Source: Sphingobium sp. EM0848
GTDB taxonomy: Bacteria > Pseudomonadota > Alphaproteobacteria > Sphingomonadales > Sphingomonadaceae
Direction of reading: 5' to 3'
DNA: 64,000 nt
NCBI RefSeq assembly: GCF_013375555.1
Contig: NZ_JABXWB010000005.1
Span: 558,001-622,000, forward strand
Shown: one piece after another, positions 1-8,617 of the stretch
Layout of the letters: each line of letters opens with the position of its first letter
Position numbering within the stretch: position 1 is the stretch's first letter
The notes under the pieces: generated by a model
The model's database searches: none
Told to the model about the DNA's origin: nothing
What the model saw: the letters and a program-made list of their open reading frames with translations, nothing else
Translations under genes and position numbers: made by a program

Positions 1-87
1 CTGGACGGTACTCTGTGCAAATACCCCTGTAGGCAAAAGCACCAGAGCCGCTGGCGAGGCGGCCAGAATTGCGCGCAAGCTTCGCAT
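1..87 (-). CDS. N-terminus of an exported protein, cut by the window edge
   Basis: Only 29 codons are inside the window. The peptide starts with two basic residues, has a hydrophobic Ala/Leu core and ends in a VFAQS-type signal peptidase site, so the protein is exported. The start follows a strong ribosome site (GAGGGAGG) about 5 bases upstream. A TonB-dependent receptor would fit this neighbourhood of SDR and dioxygenase genes, but no receptor domain is visible, so that is inference. A CTAGTC-type element lies about 70 bases upstream, pointing towards it, which suggests co-regulation with the rest of the 0-17 kb cluster. Confidence 0.6.
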   Translation of the reverse strand, partial: MRSLRAILAASPAALVLLPTGVFAQSTVQ

Positions 88-156
88 AAAATCCTCCCTC
101 TCGATTCGCCCCGTTTATGTCGGTGGCAGGCGTACAGTTTCACGCTACGGCCGTGT

Positions 157-180
157 GGCCAATACCTTAAAACAGACTAG
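157..180 (-). promoter_or_regulatory. CTAGTC-type element upstream of the exported protein
   Basis: On the minus strand this reads CTAGTC, a T-rich stretch, AAGGTATTG, then GCCA. It shares the CTAGTC head, G-rich centre and GCCA tail with five other elements in the first 17 kb. It ends about 70 bases before the start codon at 87. It is the most diverged copy, so on its own it is only suggestive. Confidence 0.4.
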
Positions 181-339
181 GGTTCGAATTTTCCAGGCCA
201 CTGCTGACCACAACGACTGGCGGACAGCCAAGCTGTGGGAGCGGTCGCTCCCCTCCCACAGAGCGCCCGCCTTCCGCACCGCCAGCCATGGCTGGGATCC
301 AAGAACCAGCGACCGGAACTTTGCAGTCTCAGTTTCCAG

Positions 340-1227
340 TCATGAACCGACAGATGACGGTAACCGCATCAGTTCGATGCGGACACCATTCGGGTCGGCG
401 CCGTGCATCAGTTCGATGGCGGGGGTCTTCACATGGGCCTCTTCGACGAAGTAACCGCCCCGATCGGTCAGCATTGCTGCCGTGGCGGTCGGATCGTCAT
501 CCCAAAAGGCCAGATGCGTCAGACCGAACCGGTTGAGCGGCTGGCGTTCGCGCGATCCAAAGCTGGCCGGCTCAAATACCTTCAACAGCTCGATTGTGTT
601 GCCCTCCGGGTCCCGCACCATCTGGGCACGCAATTTGATCCCTGGCACTTCGTTGATCACGCCAAGCCAGTCGTAGCCCTCATCAAGGACATAGTTTTCC
701 GCAGGCACGAACCCGAGCGCCTCATAGTAAGAGACGGCGACTTCGATATCATCCACACAGATACCGCTATGAGAAAATCGTTCCGCTTCGCCCGGCGCAT
801 TCATCAGTTCAACCCGCACGCCATCCGGATCGGTACAGTAAAGCAAGGTGGTGGTGTTACCGGCGAAATAAGCCCTGGTTTCTTCATATACCGTGCCGCC
901 CGCCTCGGTGATGCGCGTCGCCCAGCTGTCGATGTCGTCCACATAGAAGGATATGTGCACCAGGCCATATTGCAGGGTGGACCGCTTTTCGCGGGCGCCG
1001 GTGGCTGGCGGATTCAGAAACTGCAGCAGTTCGATGACCGGCCCGTCCGGGCGCTTGAGCATCACCGCCCGCAACCGGACATCCGGAATCTCCATGGTCC
1101 TGGACATGTCGGGGCCTTCGATGATGCCGTGATCCTGATAAGGCTCGAAGCCCAGCGCCTCCCGGTAGAACCGCTCCGATACCGCAATATCGCTCACGCA
1201 AATCCCGCGATGTGACAGTCTGACCAT
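340..1227 (-). CDS. Two-domain VOC (glyoxalase/dioxygenase) family protein
   Basis: A 295-residue protein made of two vicinal-oxygen-chelate modules, about residues 1-145 and 150-295. Each opens with a HxGICV(S/D)DI strand (SHRGICVSDI and SHSGICVDDI) and closes with PDGVRVELM or PNGVRIELM, the usual place of the metal-binding Glu. The fold is shared by extradiol dioxygenases, glyoxalase I and epimerases, so the reaction cannot be fixed. The start at 1227 is chosen because GGAGCGAGG lies just upstream; the open frame continues further without domain content. It stands alone between the exported-protein gene and the first LuxR gene and is transcribed in the same direction. Confidence 0.8.
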   Translation of the reverse strand: MVRLSHRGICVSDIAVSERFYREALGFEPYQDHGIIEGPDMSRTMEIPDVRLRAVMLKRPDGPVIELLQFLNPPATGAREKRSTLQYGLVHISFYVDDIDSWATRITEAGGTVYEETRAYFAGNTTTLLYCTDPDGVRVELMNAPGEAERFSHSGICVDDIEVAVSYYEALGFVPAENYVLDEGYDWLGVINEVPGIKLRAQMVRDPEGNTIELLKVFEPASFGSRERQPLNRFGLTHLAFWDDDPTATAAMLTDRGGYFVEEAHVKTPAIELMHGADPNGVRIELMRLPSSVGS

Positions 1228-1620
1228 GATCCTCGCTCCTTGATGTTGGGATCGCCATCCGGCGTCGGCTGGATGCGTCCTTTGAACCTTATGTGATTGT
1301 TGCCCCATTCGTCCGCGTGCGCCGCGGTTCACCCCATGCCGGATGCAGCGGCGGCAATAATCCCAACATTGCCTTCGAGTGAACCCATTCATCCGCTCCT
1401 GTGGATCTGTCCGGTGCCGCCTGATCATCCATTTGCGTGGAGAAGCGGTCTTGCACATCGGCTGATGCCTGACCTCGTCAAAATGGAGTAGATGCGCGCC
1501 GACACCCCTTCAATCCCGTCCTCGAGCGACGCGGACCAAAGGAGAGCAATTCTTATAATCAAACGATTATGAACTGTTACCGTCGAACGCTCCCGGTCTC
1601 CGCCGTTAAAGGGCAGGGGC
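1228..1620. other. Non-coding interval between the VOC gene and the first LuxR gene
   Basis: No convincing gene in 393 bases. It holds one plus-strand copy of the CTAGTC-type element (1474-1500) and a short inverted repeat, ATAATC-AAAC-GATTAT, at 1555-1570. The repeat has no following T-run on either strand, so I do not call it a terminator. The interval must contain the VOC gene promoter. Confidence 0.5.
1474..1500 (+). promoter_or_regulatory. CTAGTC-type element near the VOC gene
   Basis: Reads CTCGTCAAAATGGAG and then TAGATGCGCGCC. Compared with the copy upstream of the SDR at 7794 it differs at a few positions and one spacer base. It points away from the VOC gene, unlike the other copies, which point at the gene they precede. 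If it controls the VOC gene it must act in either orientation. Confidence 0.45.
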
Positions 1621-2808
1621 TCAGCTGGCCGATAGCGTTTCGGGGAAACTGGTGTGAATGAGGTGCACCAACTGCAGTTGCCGGTTGACGCCCAGCTTCG
1701 AAAATATCGAGCGCAGATGCGCGCGTACCGTATTGTCGGCGATCCCCAATTGTTGCGCCGCTTCACCCACCGACGCCCCGTTCGCCAGTGCCGCCGAAAT
1801 CGCGCCTTCGGTCGGCGTTAGCCCAAACAGCCGACAGACCGTCGTCCCGTCAATCTGCCGGTTGCGCGCCGGGTCGGTAATCAGCAGCGCCACCGCAGGC
1901 ACAGCCCCTGCATGCATGAATTCAGGTATCGGAACCGGCTGCACGATGACCATGATATCACCACGTCCCGAAGGCCGCTCGACCGGGAACAAGTTGCGCG
2001 CGCCAGCGGGTGCCTCTCGCGCCTCGGCCAACAGAACATTGAAATCCCGGTCGGCTTCGGCGTTGGAAAGCAGGATTTTGCCGTCCGCGAGCTTCATCCC
2101 ATCCGCCTCGGCCAGAATCGACGCCGCGACTTCGTTGACCTTGAGGACGGAAAAAGCGGCATCAAGCAGAACCGTGCCGACAGAGAACTGCTCCACGGTG
2201 TCGATCATCACCGCCCGCTCGGACCGGGAGAGTTCCAGCCGTTGATAGATTTCGAGCGCCTGGCGCAGATGCGGCAGTATCTTTTCGACCCAGCGCCTCT
2301 CATCGGGGGTGAAAGCATCCCCCCCGGGCGCCCGCGATAGCCGTAGGCGCGCCTCGAACCCGCTTGCCAGCCGCAGGTCGACCCCAAGGATATGCGAAGC
2401 ATCGATCGACCCCAGCCACTCCTTGTAGTCCGGCGGTACATTTTCGAGCGCGGCCGGCCCGATATATTCATAATGCGCAACGACCTGCCCCTCGGGCAAG
2501 CGCACGAACGGATCGATCAGCAGATAGCGGTCAATATATTCCTGAATTTCCTGCGGCGTCGATGTGGGCGTAATCATCGTGCCACGCCCGCCCGCATCAG
2601 GCGGGACGAGGATGAGGGTGCCATGCTTGGCATCGATCTGGGCACTGAGTTCCAGAAGAAAGCGGCGCCAGGGGTTATCACTCACCAGCGACGTGTTCAG
2701 GCTCAGAACAAGTGTCGAGAAACTCTCCACCGGATCAACAGGAATACCCAACTCAATTTCTCCGGCGGAACCGCTTCTCAACAACGTTTCCTCCGATCGT
2801 AGCGCCAT
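1621..2808 (-). CDS. LuxR-family transcriptional regulator (copy 1)
   Basis: About 395 residues. The last 60 form a LuxR/GerE helix-turn-helix (LGIADNTVRAHLRSIFSKLG). The long N-terminal part has no receiver phospho-acceptor pattern and no Walker A, so it is more likely a ligand-sensing or PAS-like region. The regulator at 11024-12271 is a clear paralogue, with the same length class and near-identical recognition helix. It is the last gene of a minus-strand operon behind the OYE flavoenzyme and an SDR. The start is uncertain: ATG at 2808 is used because it clears the upstream SDR, but its GAAGGA lies very close, and a GTG a few codons upstream is possible. Probably the regulator of the surrounding catabolic genes. 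Confidence 0.8.
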   Translation of the reverse strand: MALRSEETLLRSGSAGEIELGIPVDPVESFSTLVLSLNTSLVSDNPWRRFLLELSAQIDAKHGTLILVPPDAGGRGTMITPTSTPQEIQEYIDRYLLIDPFVRLPEGQVVAHYEYIGPAALENVPPDYKEWLGSIDASHILGVDLRLASGFEARLRLSRAPGGDAFTPDERRWVEKILPHLRQALEIYQRLELSRSERAVMIDTVEQFSVGTVLLDAAFSVLKVNEVAASILAEADGMKLADGKILLSNAEADRDFNVLLAEAREAPAGARNLFPVERPSGRGDIMVIVQPVPIPEFMHAGAVPAVALLITDPARNRQIDGTTVCRLFGLTPTEGAISAALANGASVGEAAQQLGIADNTVRAHLRSIFSKLGVNRQLQLVHLIHTSFPETLSAS

Positions 2809-2843
2809 TCCTTCGTCCAACTCCAGTCCGTTTTGCACCTCTG

Positions 2844-3566
2844 TCAGGAGTCCGCGATCATATAGCCGCCACTGGCCGACAGACATTCCCCTGTCACATA
2901 GCGCGCCGCACCGCTGCACAGGAACAGGGCAGGACCGACCATGTCCTCCGCCTCACCCCAGCGGCCAAGCGCAATGCGCGACGCGGTGCCCGGCCCATAA
3001 ACCGGGTCGTCCGCAAACGCAGCGGTCATCGGCGTGCGGATGGCACCGGGCGCCAGAGCATTGACGCGCACCCCTCGTGCGCCCCAGGCCTGCGCCAACG
3101 ATCGCGTCAATATGAGCAGACCCGCTTTCGCCGCGCCATAACCGGGCAGGACAGTGCTGCCCCAAAATGCCGTCATGGAGGCCATGGAAAGCACCGCGCC
3201 GCCACCATCGTGCCGGCTTTCCGCCAGTTTCGGCAACAACGCCGTGGTAAGGGCATGAGTGCCCTTCAGACCGGCATCAATCGCGGCGTCAAAATCCTCC
3301 GGTATCGCGGTGCGCCCGGCATTGTTGATCAGGATATCGAGCTTCGGGCAGGCATCGGCCACCGCCTCCACGCTGGCGCGGTCGAGCAGGTTCATCGGCA
3401 GATAACGGGCGTGGGACGGCAAAGCGTCATATGCCCCGCCATCCGGCGCCGTGCCGGTGATCGTGACATGGGCGCCCGCGTCAGAAACCGCCTGCGCCAG
3501 CGCGGCGCCGATACCGCTGCTCCCTCCCGTGACGAGGACCAATCGGTCGGAAAAACCGAACGTCAT
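2844..3566 (-). CDS. Short-chain dehydrogenase/reductase
   Basis: A classical SDR of 240 residues: cofactor loop TGGSSGIG (residues 13-20), structural NNAG (81-84), and catalytic Ser130, Tyr143 and Lys147. It should oxidise an alcohol or reduce a ketone with NAD(P)H. The start at 3566 is set by an ATGA overlap with the stop codon of the OYE gene, indicating translational coupling; an in-frame ATG six codons upstream lies inside that gene. Being coupled to an enoate/dienone-type reductase suggests consecutive redox steps on the same substrate. Confidence 0.85.
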   Translation of the reverse strand: MTFGFSDRLVLVTGGSSGIGAALAQAVSDAGAHVTITGTAPDGGAYDALPSHARYLPMNLLDRASVEAVADACPKLDILINNAGRTAIPEDFDAAIDAGLKGTHALTTALLPKLAESRHDGGGAVLSMASMTAFWGSTVLPGYGAAKAGLLILTRSLAQAWGARGVRVNALAPGAIRTPMTAAFADDPVYGPGTASRIALGRWGEAEDMVGPALFLCSGAARYVTGECLSASGGYMIADS

Positions 3567-5707
3567 ACGATCTCTTCTCCCCATTTCCGCGCCAGTTCAG
3601 CGGCGTCCTGCATCGCGCCTTCGATATAGCCGACGCCCTTGGCATCCCCGATGACATCAACCGAAAAGCCTGCAACCGCGAGCGTCTCCGCCAGCGATGT
3701 GTCCCCGGTCGCTCCCTGTGCGACGATGACATGATCTGCGGCGAGCGTGCGTAGCTGCCCGGCGGGATTGGCGTAGCGCACAAGGTGATCGCCGATCTCG
3801 ACATCCCGGACATCAGCCAGCATCGTGACGCCCAGATGATGCAGTTCGTCGAGGACACGCCAACGCCGCACGACCTGTAGTCCAGCGCCCAGGCGATCGG
3901 CCTGGTCGATGATCGTCACCTGTCGCCCGCGCTGCGCCAGAAATTCGGCCAGTTCCATGCCAACCAGTTCGCCGCCGATGATGACGATCCGTTTGCCGAA
4001 CGGCATCCAGCGCCGGCTCGCCGCCCTCACGAACTCCGGTCGATTGGTCAGGCCCGTCAACCGCCCCAGCCGAACCGCGAGCCGCGTGGTGGCGTTCACC
4101 TTGCCGTCAAGCGATTCCAAATTCTGCGCCAGCATCAAGCTGCGCATTTCATCACCGTTGAAGACAAAATCGCGATCGGCACCCGGAATGGGGGGCATGG
4201 CCCTGCGCGCGCCCGTTGCCACGACGACATGATCGGGCGCCAGCCTCTGCATCAGTTCGACGGTCGCTTCCGTGCCAAGACGAAGAGTGATGTTGGATGT
4301 GCCCGAAACTTCGCGCCGCAACCAGTTCACGATACCGGCATTGGGCGCATAGGCGATCGATGCGAAACGCGCGGTCCCGCCCAGCGTACCGCTCGCTTCC
4401 ACCAGCGTCACCCGATGGCCCTGCGCCGCCAGCCGTCGCGACGCTTCCATACCGGCGGGTCCGCCACCAATGACGGCAATTTTCCGCTGTTTCACCGCCA
4501 CCCTCAAGGCCCGCTCGCGCTCGAACCCGGTTTCCGGGTTGACCGCGCATTTGACCGGGCGGGAGAAGAAGATCTGACTGATGCAGGTGTAGCAATAGAT
4601 GCAGGGTCGGATGCCCGCACTGTCACCGCTGGCCAGCTTGTTCGGCAGATCGGGATCGGCAAGCAGCTTGCGCCCCATGGTGATGTAGTCGAGCCTGCCT
4701 TCGCCAATGAAACGGTCGCCATCGGCCGGTTCGATCCGGCCGGGACAGATGACGGGTATGCCGACCGCAGCCTTGATCCGGGCGGCCGCCTCGACAAAAC
4801 CGTTGCGCATATCGGTGGCATGCCCCGTGGAGTAGGTAAGGCCCCTGCCCGGATGGCCATCGGCCGAGACATGGATCGCATCGGCTCCCGCTTCCTGCGC
4901 CAGTCGAGCGGTCGTAGCGGCATCCTCGACCGTGATACCGCCGTCGATCAGGAAATGCTGGCTGTCGATCCTGGGCCAGATGGGAGTATCGGCCCCCACA
5001 GCCGCACGTATGCCCCGAATGATGTCGCATAGCAGACGCGTCCGGTTCTCGATCGTCCCGCCATATTCGTCGGTGCGCTGATTGATCAGCGGGTTGAGAA
5101 AGGCCGAAATCAGATAGCCATGGCCGGCATGAATCTCGATCGCATCGACACCCGCCTGCTTTGCCCGGACGGCGGCGCGCGCGAACAGGTCGACGATATA
5201 GGCGATGTCATCCCGATCCATCACGCGATAGCGAGGTTCCCCCATGCTGGCGAAAGGCGCCGTGAAGATCGCCAACTCGTCGGCAAGGAAACCCTCCATC
5301 ATATCGCCGTCGCTCTTGCCGACGGCGGGAACGGACGGCGTCCAGATGGGACGACCGGCAAGCATGTCGTTCATTGCGACAAGACCGGCATGATGAAGCT
5401 GAACTGCAAGCTTCGCACCATGTGCATGGACGGCGTCGGCGATCGCCCGAATGCCCGGCACATGCCGTTCGTCCGACACGGCTTCCTGCCGCCAGTTGCT
5501 CGATCCCTCGGGGAAACCGATCGAGACCGAGCCCATGGTGATCAACGCAGCGCCACCCTTGGCCCTGGCCGTATAATAGGCTCGCAACCTTTCACCCGAA
5601 ATACCGTCTTCATCGGCGAGGTTCGAGCCCATCGGCGTCATGAAAATGCGGTTTCGCAATTCCATGGAACCGATCCGCCCCGGCTGGAGCAGATGCGCGA
5701 ATGCCAT
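3563..5707 (-). CDS. Old Yellow Enzyme-type FMN/Fe-S/FAD oxidoreductase (FadH/BaiCD-like)
   Basis: A 714-residue three-part flavoenzyme. An OYE TIM barrel (about 1-340) contains the HAGHGYLISAFLNP signature and YGGTIENR. A cysteine cluster follows (C369, C372, C375, C387), placed as in the [4Fe-4S] site of 2,4-dienoyl-CoA reductase. Then come an FAD loop (IGGGPAGMEASRRLA) and a pyridine-nucleotide loop (IGGELVGMELAEF). Known relatives reduce enone or dienone double bonds, including 2,4-dienoyl-CoA and bile-acid intermediates. The start at 5707 has AGGAGAG seven bases upstream. First gene of the operon OYE-SDR-LuxR. A weak CTAGTC-like sequence lies within 5738-5767. Confidence 0.88.
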   Translation of the reverse strand: MAFAHLLQPGRIGSMELRNRIFMTPMGSNLADEDGISGERLRAYYTARAKGGAALITMGSVSIGFPEGSSNWRQEAVSDERHVPGIRAIADAVHAHGAKLAVQLHHAGLVAMNDMLAGRPIWTPSVPAVGKSDGDMMEGFLADELAIFTAPFASMGEPRYRVMDRDDIAYIVDLFARAAVRAKQAGVDAIEIHAGHGYLISAFLNPLINQRTDEYGGTIENRTRLLCDIIRGIRAAVGADTPIWPRIDSQHFLIDGGITVEDAATTARLAQEAGADAIHVSADGHPGRGLTYSTGHATDMRNGFVEAAARIKAAVGIPVICPGRIEPADGDRFIGEGRLDYITMGRKLLADPDLPNKLASGDSAGIRPCIYCYTCISQIFFSRPVKCAVNPETGFERERALRVAVKQRKIAVIGGGPAGMEASRRLAAQGHRVTLVEASGTLGGTARFASIAYAPNAGIVNWLRREVSGTSNITLRLGTEATVELMQRLAPDHVVVATGARRAMPPIPGADRDFVFNGDEMRSLMLAQNLESLDGKVNATTRLAVRLGRLTGLTNRPEFVRAASRRWMPFGKRIVIIGGELVGMELAEFLAQRGRQVTIIDQADRLGAGLQVVRRWRVLDELHHLGVTMLADVRDVEIGDHLVRYANPAGQLRTLAADHVIVAQGATGDTSLAETLAVAGFSVDVIGDAKGVGYIEGAMQDAAELARKWGEEIV

Positions 5708-5779
5708 AGGTCACTCTCCTGAAATCAGCCGCGATCAGACTGCGGGATCAATTTGAATATCGACTGGTTGGAACGAGGG

Positions 5780-6553
5780 TCAGATGCCGAACCCACCAGA
5801 CACGCTGATCGTCTGCCCGGTGACATAGGCGGCCTCACGGGAAGCCAGGAAAACCGCCGCATGGCCGATTTCCTCCGGGCACCCCCAGCGCTTCAGCGCC
5901 AGCTGTTTCTGCACCTCGTCCACCCATTCCTGCGAGAAAACCCCCTGCCGGGTCAGTTCGAGGAACATGCCTGCCTCTATGACGCCGACAAGGACGCTGT
6001 TCGCCCGGATATTATGCCGGCCTTCCTCACGGGCTATGCCGCGCACCAGCGACTCATTGGCGGCCTTGGGCGCAACCGAGAGGCCATCCTTATCCGGCCA
6101 ACGGTCATGCCCCGCCGACCCAAGCGTGACGAACGATCCGCCCCCGCTCGTGCGAAAATGTGGAAGCGCGGCCTTTACGACGTTGAAGAAACCATGCACC
6201 TCGACATCGATCGCCCGCCTCCACTGCTCATGCGTCGTATCGGCCAGAATCTGCTGATCAACCAATGGGCCGGCCCCCCAAATGACGGTGTGTATCCGGC
6301 CATGCTCGGCGATGGCCTGATCGATGACCACTTCGACTTCGCCGGGATCGCGGACATCGACACGGTGCGAAGTCGCCTTCCGCCCCAAGGCGCCGATCTC
6401 GTCCCGCACCCGGCCGGCCACAGCTGGCTTGCTGTAATAGGTGATGGCGACATCGGTTCCGGCGTCGGCGAAGCATTTCGCCACGGCGGCCCCAATCCCG
6501 CCGCTGCCACCGACCACCAGGACGCAGCCCTCGGGAAATCGCCCTTCCCTCAT
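5780..6553 (-). CDS. SDR-family protein lacking the catalytic tyrosine
   Basis: A 257-residue Rossmann protein with GGSGGIG (residues 15-21) and the SDR strand order, but with key changes. The tyrosine of YxxxK is Ser159 (S-V-A-P-K, with Lys163 kept) and the NNAG position reads WGAG. A serine in the usual place (Ser146) remains. The codon at the tyrosine position is TCG and the flanking frame is intact, so a sequencing slip is unlikely. It may be an SDR with altered chemistry or a non-redox role. The start comes from the ATGA overlap with the NTF2-like gene upstream. Third gene of the operon SDR, NTF2-like, this gene. Confidence 0.8.
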   Translation of the reverse strand: MREGRFPEGCVLVVGGSGGIGAAVAKCFADAGTDVAITYYSKPAVAGRVRDEIGALGRKATSHRVDVRDPGEVEVVIDQAIAEHGRIHTVIWGAGPLVDQQILADTTHEQWRRAIDVEVHGFFNVVKAALPHFRTSGGGSFVTLGSAGHDRWPDKDGLSVAPKAANESLVRGIAREEGRHNIRANSVLVGVIEAGMFLELTRQGVFSQEWVDEVQKQLALKRWGCPEEIGHAAVFLASREAAYVTGQTISVSGGFGI

Positions 6554-7005
6554 ATTTTCTCTCCCGAAACCGGGCCGGGTTCCCCATTCCATTGCGCGCC
6601 TGTGCCGAGCACCTGAGCGATCACCTGCGGGTTCAGATATTCCCGCCAACGGCTGATAAGGCCGCCGGAAAATTCGACGATCGACACATAGCGATTCGAA
6701 TAAGGTGCGCCCGTGGGCAGGTAGCGGCTGCGTGAACTATATTCGGCAATCAGCATATCGCCGGCCGCCATGTCGTGAATGGCCTCTATCCGATAGGCAT
6801 AGGGATCAAAGTCGCGCCAGCTGATTTCAAGCATCTCGCGAAACCAGCGCGCACCTCGCCGTTCGAGTGGAAAGCTCTCCATCACCGGAAAGGGCCATTC
6901 CAGCAGGATGTCTTCTGCAAGACACGCCTCGAACGTCTCGAAATCCTTGGCGCCCAGCGCTGTCAGCATCCTGATGAACAGGTCGCGATTGGCGATGCTC
7001 GTCAT
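6550..7005 (-). CDS. NTF2-fold/SnoaL-like protein
   Basis: A 151-residue single-domain protein of the cone-shaped alpha+beta barrel class: N-terminal helices, then an LAEDILLEWPFP segment and a final REYLNP strand. The class contains isomerases, dehydratases and cyclases as well as non-catalytic members. The Tyr/Asp/Asp pattern of ketosteroid isomerase is not obvious, so the reaction is unknown. GAGGAG seven bases before ATG 7005 supports the start. It sits between two SDR genes and overlaps the second by ATGA. Confidence 0.75.
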   Translation of the reverse strand: MTSIANRDLFIRMLTALGAKDFETFEACLAEDILLEWPFPVMESFPLERRGARWFREMLEISWRDFDPYAYRIEAIHDMAAGDMLIAEYSSRSRYLPTGAPYSNRYVSIVEFSGGLISRWREYLNPQVIAQVLGTGAQWNGEPGPVSGEKI

Positions 7006-7023
7006 GGCCGATCTCCTCTTCGA

Positions 7024-7794
7024 TCAGGGCGAAACCCAATCGCCGCCATTGACATCAAGCGCGACGCCGCTGACTTCGCTGGCATAGTCCGACAGCAGGA
7101 AATAGACCGCCTTGGCGCAATCCCTGTCCGGCGGAATATGGCCGACCGGAATACGCGCCGCCGTTTCCGCGCGCAGCGCCTCGCCACCGTCGGGCAAGCT
7201 GGCGAAGAAATTGTCGAGCGGCGCACCGTCCATCCAGCCCATCAGCGCGGTGTTGACACGAATGCCCGTGCCGCCCAGCTCGACGGCAAGTTGGCGCGAA
7301 AGCTGGGCCAGCGCCGATTTCCCCATGGCATAGCCACCTTCACCCGGATTGGGCTTGCGGGTCGCCAGCGTCGAAATATTGACGATCGATCCGGATTTCT
7401 GATTGCGCATCGTCGGGATCACCGCTTGCGCCATACGCAGGCCGCCCACGGCGATCACGTCGAGCGCGCGGCTGATCTGATCTATGTCCGCACTTTCCAG
7501 CGGGGTCCAGTCCGGATGATAATAGGCTGAATGGACCAAGCCATCGACACGTCCGAATGCCTTCAGCGTCTCATCGACCAGACGCTGGCATTGAGACACG
7601 TCGCTGACGTCGGTCGGTACGGCGATCGCCTTGCCCCCGGCTGCAACAATGTCATCGCGAATCGCAGCGATTGCATCGGCCGAGCGGGCCGAAATCGCGA
7701 CCTTCGCGCCCTCTGCCGCAGCGCCACGGCAAAGGGCTTGCCCCATGCCCGGACCAGCACCCGTGATGATCACCACCTTGTCCTTCAGGATCAT
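7024..7794 (-). CDS. Short-chain dehydrogenase/reductase
   Basis: A 256-residue SDR with cofactor loop TGAGPGMG (11-18) and catalytic Ser141, Tyr155 and Lys159. The NNAG position is changed to HSAY, unusual but compatible with activity. ATG 7794 follows AGGAGAGAAGA, which decides the start over an in-frame ATG five codons upstream. It is first in the operon with the NTF2-like and atypical SDR genes. A near-perfect CTAGTC-type element ends 65 bases upstream. Confidence 0.87.
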   Translation of the reverse strand: MILKDKVVIITGAGPGMGQALCRGAAAEGAKVAISARSADAIAAIRDDIVAAGGKAIAVPTDVSDVSQCQRLVDETLKAFGRVDGLVHSAYYHPDWTPLESADIDQISRALDVIAVGGLRMAQAVIPTMRNQKSGSIVNISTLATRKPNPGEGGYAMGKSALAQLSRQLAVELGGTGIRVNTALMGWMDGAPLDNFFASLPDGGEALRAETAARIPVGHIPPDRDCAKAVYFLLSDYASEVSGVALDVNGGDWVSP

Positions 7795-7859
7795 TCTTCT
7801 CTCCTTCATGCGTTACCGCGAGTGACCGCGTGTCGGATCATGGGCTAACGAAGATGGGC

Positions 7860-7886
7860 TGGCGCCACTTCCCCCAATTTGACTAG
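7860..7886 (-). promoter_or_regulatory. CTAGTC-type element upstream of the SDR operon
   Basis: Minus strand CTAGTCAAATTGGGGG followed by AAGTGGCGCCA. It matches the element at 17157-17183 in 25 of 27 positions although the surrounding sequences are unrelated. It sits 65 bases before the SDR start, where an activator site or promoter would be expected. The helicase remnant begins just beyond it, so a recombination joint is the alternative reading. Confidence 0.6.
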
Positions 7887-7889
7887 CCG

Positions 7890-8549
7890 GACTGTTCACG
7901 CCGGGAAGCAGGAAATTATGCCCATTGGCTGAGGCCACGACGGCAGCCAATTGCGAACTGTCCGCAGGTAGGGGCGTAAACAGATCGACGGGATTGATCC
8001 TGCCGTCCAGAACTTTCGGTTTGGGAAAGGCGTCACCAGTTCGCGTCGCACCGCCGTCCCGGTCGATGAGGTGGCGAACCACGGGGCTTTGTTTCAGCAG
8101 ATTAGCCCGGTCGACCAGATCCTTCCACATCAGATATTTGGCGAAAGAAAATGTGCCCAGCACCTCGTCGGGCACGACTTCGATACCGGGTATGTCGCGC
8201 ACCGCCCTGCGCACGACATTCCCGACCACCGTCACGTCGATGCCGCTCTCGTCAGTCGGGAGCGGCCCTTCCTGGACCGGATGCTGCGTTCAAAATCCTG
8301 ACGCAACAGTTCGATCAGCGTCAGGTTGAAGCGCGGATCATCTTCATGATGCGTCATCACGACGCCGGACAGCGCGCTTTTCCGCTCCAGCTTGACGGGA
8401 AGCAGGATCAGCGGCGCCCGATAACTTTCCTCATCTTCCGGTTTCTTCTTCCATTTGAGGGATCCGAGGGAGAGGAACAGCGTGCTGGCCCCACCTTCGG
8501 CCATGTCACTGCGCGCCTTGCGGTAAAGGTCGATAGGGGCGTAGGATTG
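7890..8549 (-). pseudogene. Remnant of a DUF4011-type helicase (Hhe-like defence protein)
   Basis: On the minus strand an open segment reads LYRKARSDMAEGGASTLFLSLG and LILLPVKLERKS, then is frameshifted near 8260-8280. The other frame continues with LPTDESGIDV, VRRAVRDIPG and TFSFAKYLMWKDLVDR. These blocks are characteristic of the DUF4011 N-terminal domain of large DUF4011-helicase-Vsr-DUF3320 proteins, one of which is the Hhe antiphage system. Homology stops after PLPADSSQLAAVVASANG, exactly where the Walker A motif should follow. A TAG interrupts the upstream side near 8550. What remains is a fragment of roughly 220 codons from a protein well over 1000 residues long. Confidence 0.75.
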
Positions 8550-8617
8550 CTAGGAGCGTTGCGAGAGCATGGTCGGACGTCAACCATCTTGATCCATTGG
8601 CCATTGGGTCTATGTAA

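Noticed and set aside
282-295. Perfect palindrome CCAGCCATGGCTGG near the VOC gene end
   Set aside because: No T-run follows on either strand and no second copy is seen nearby; it may be chance.
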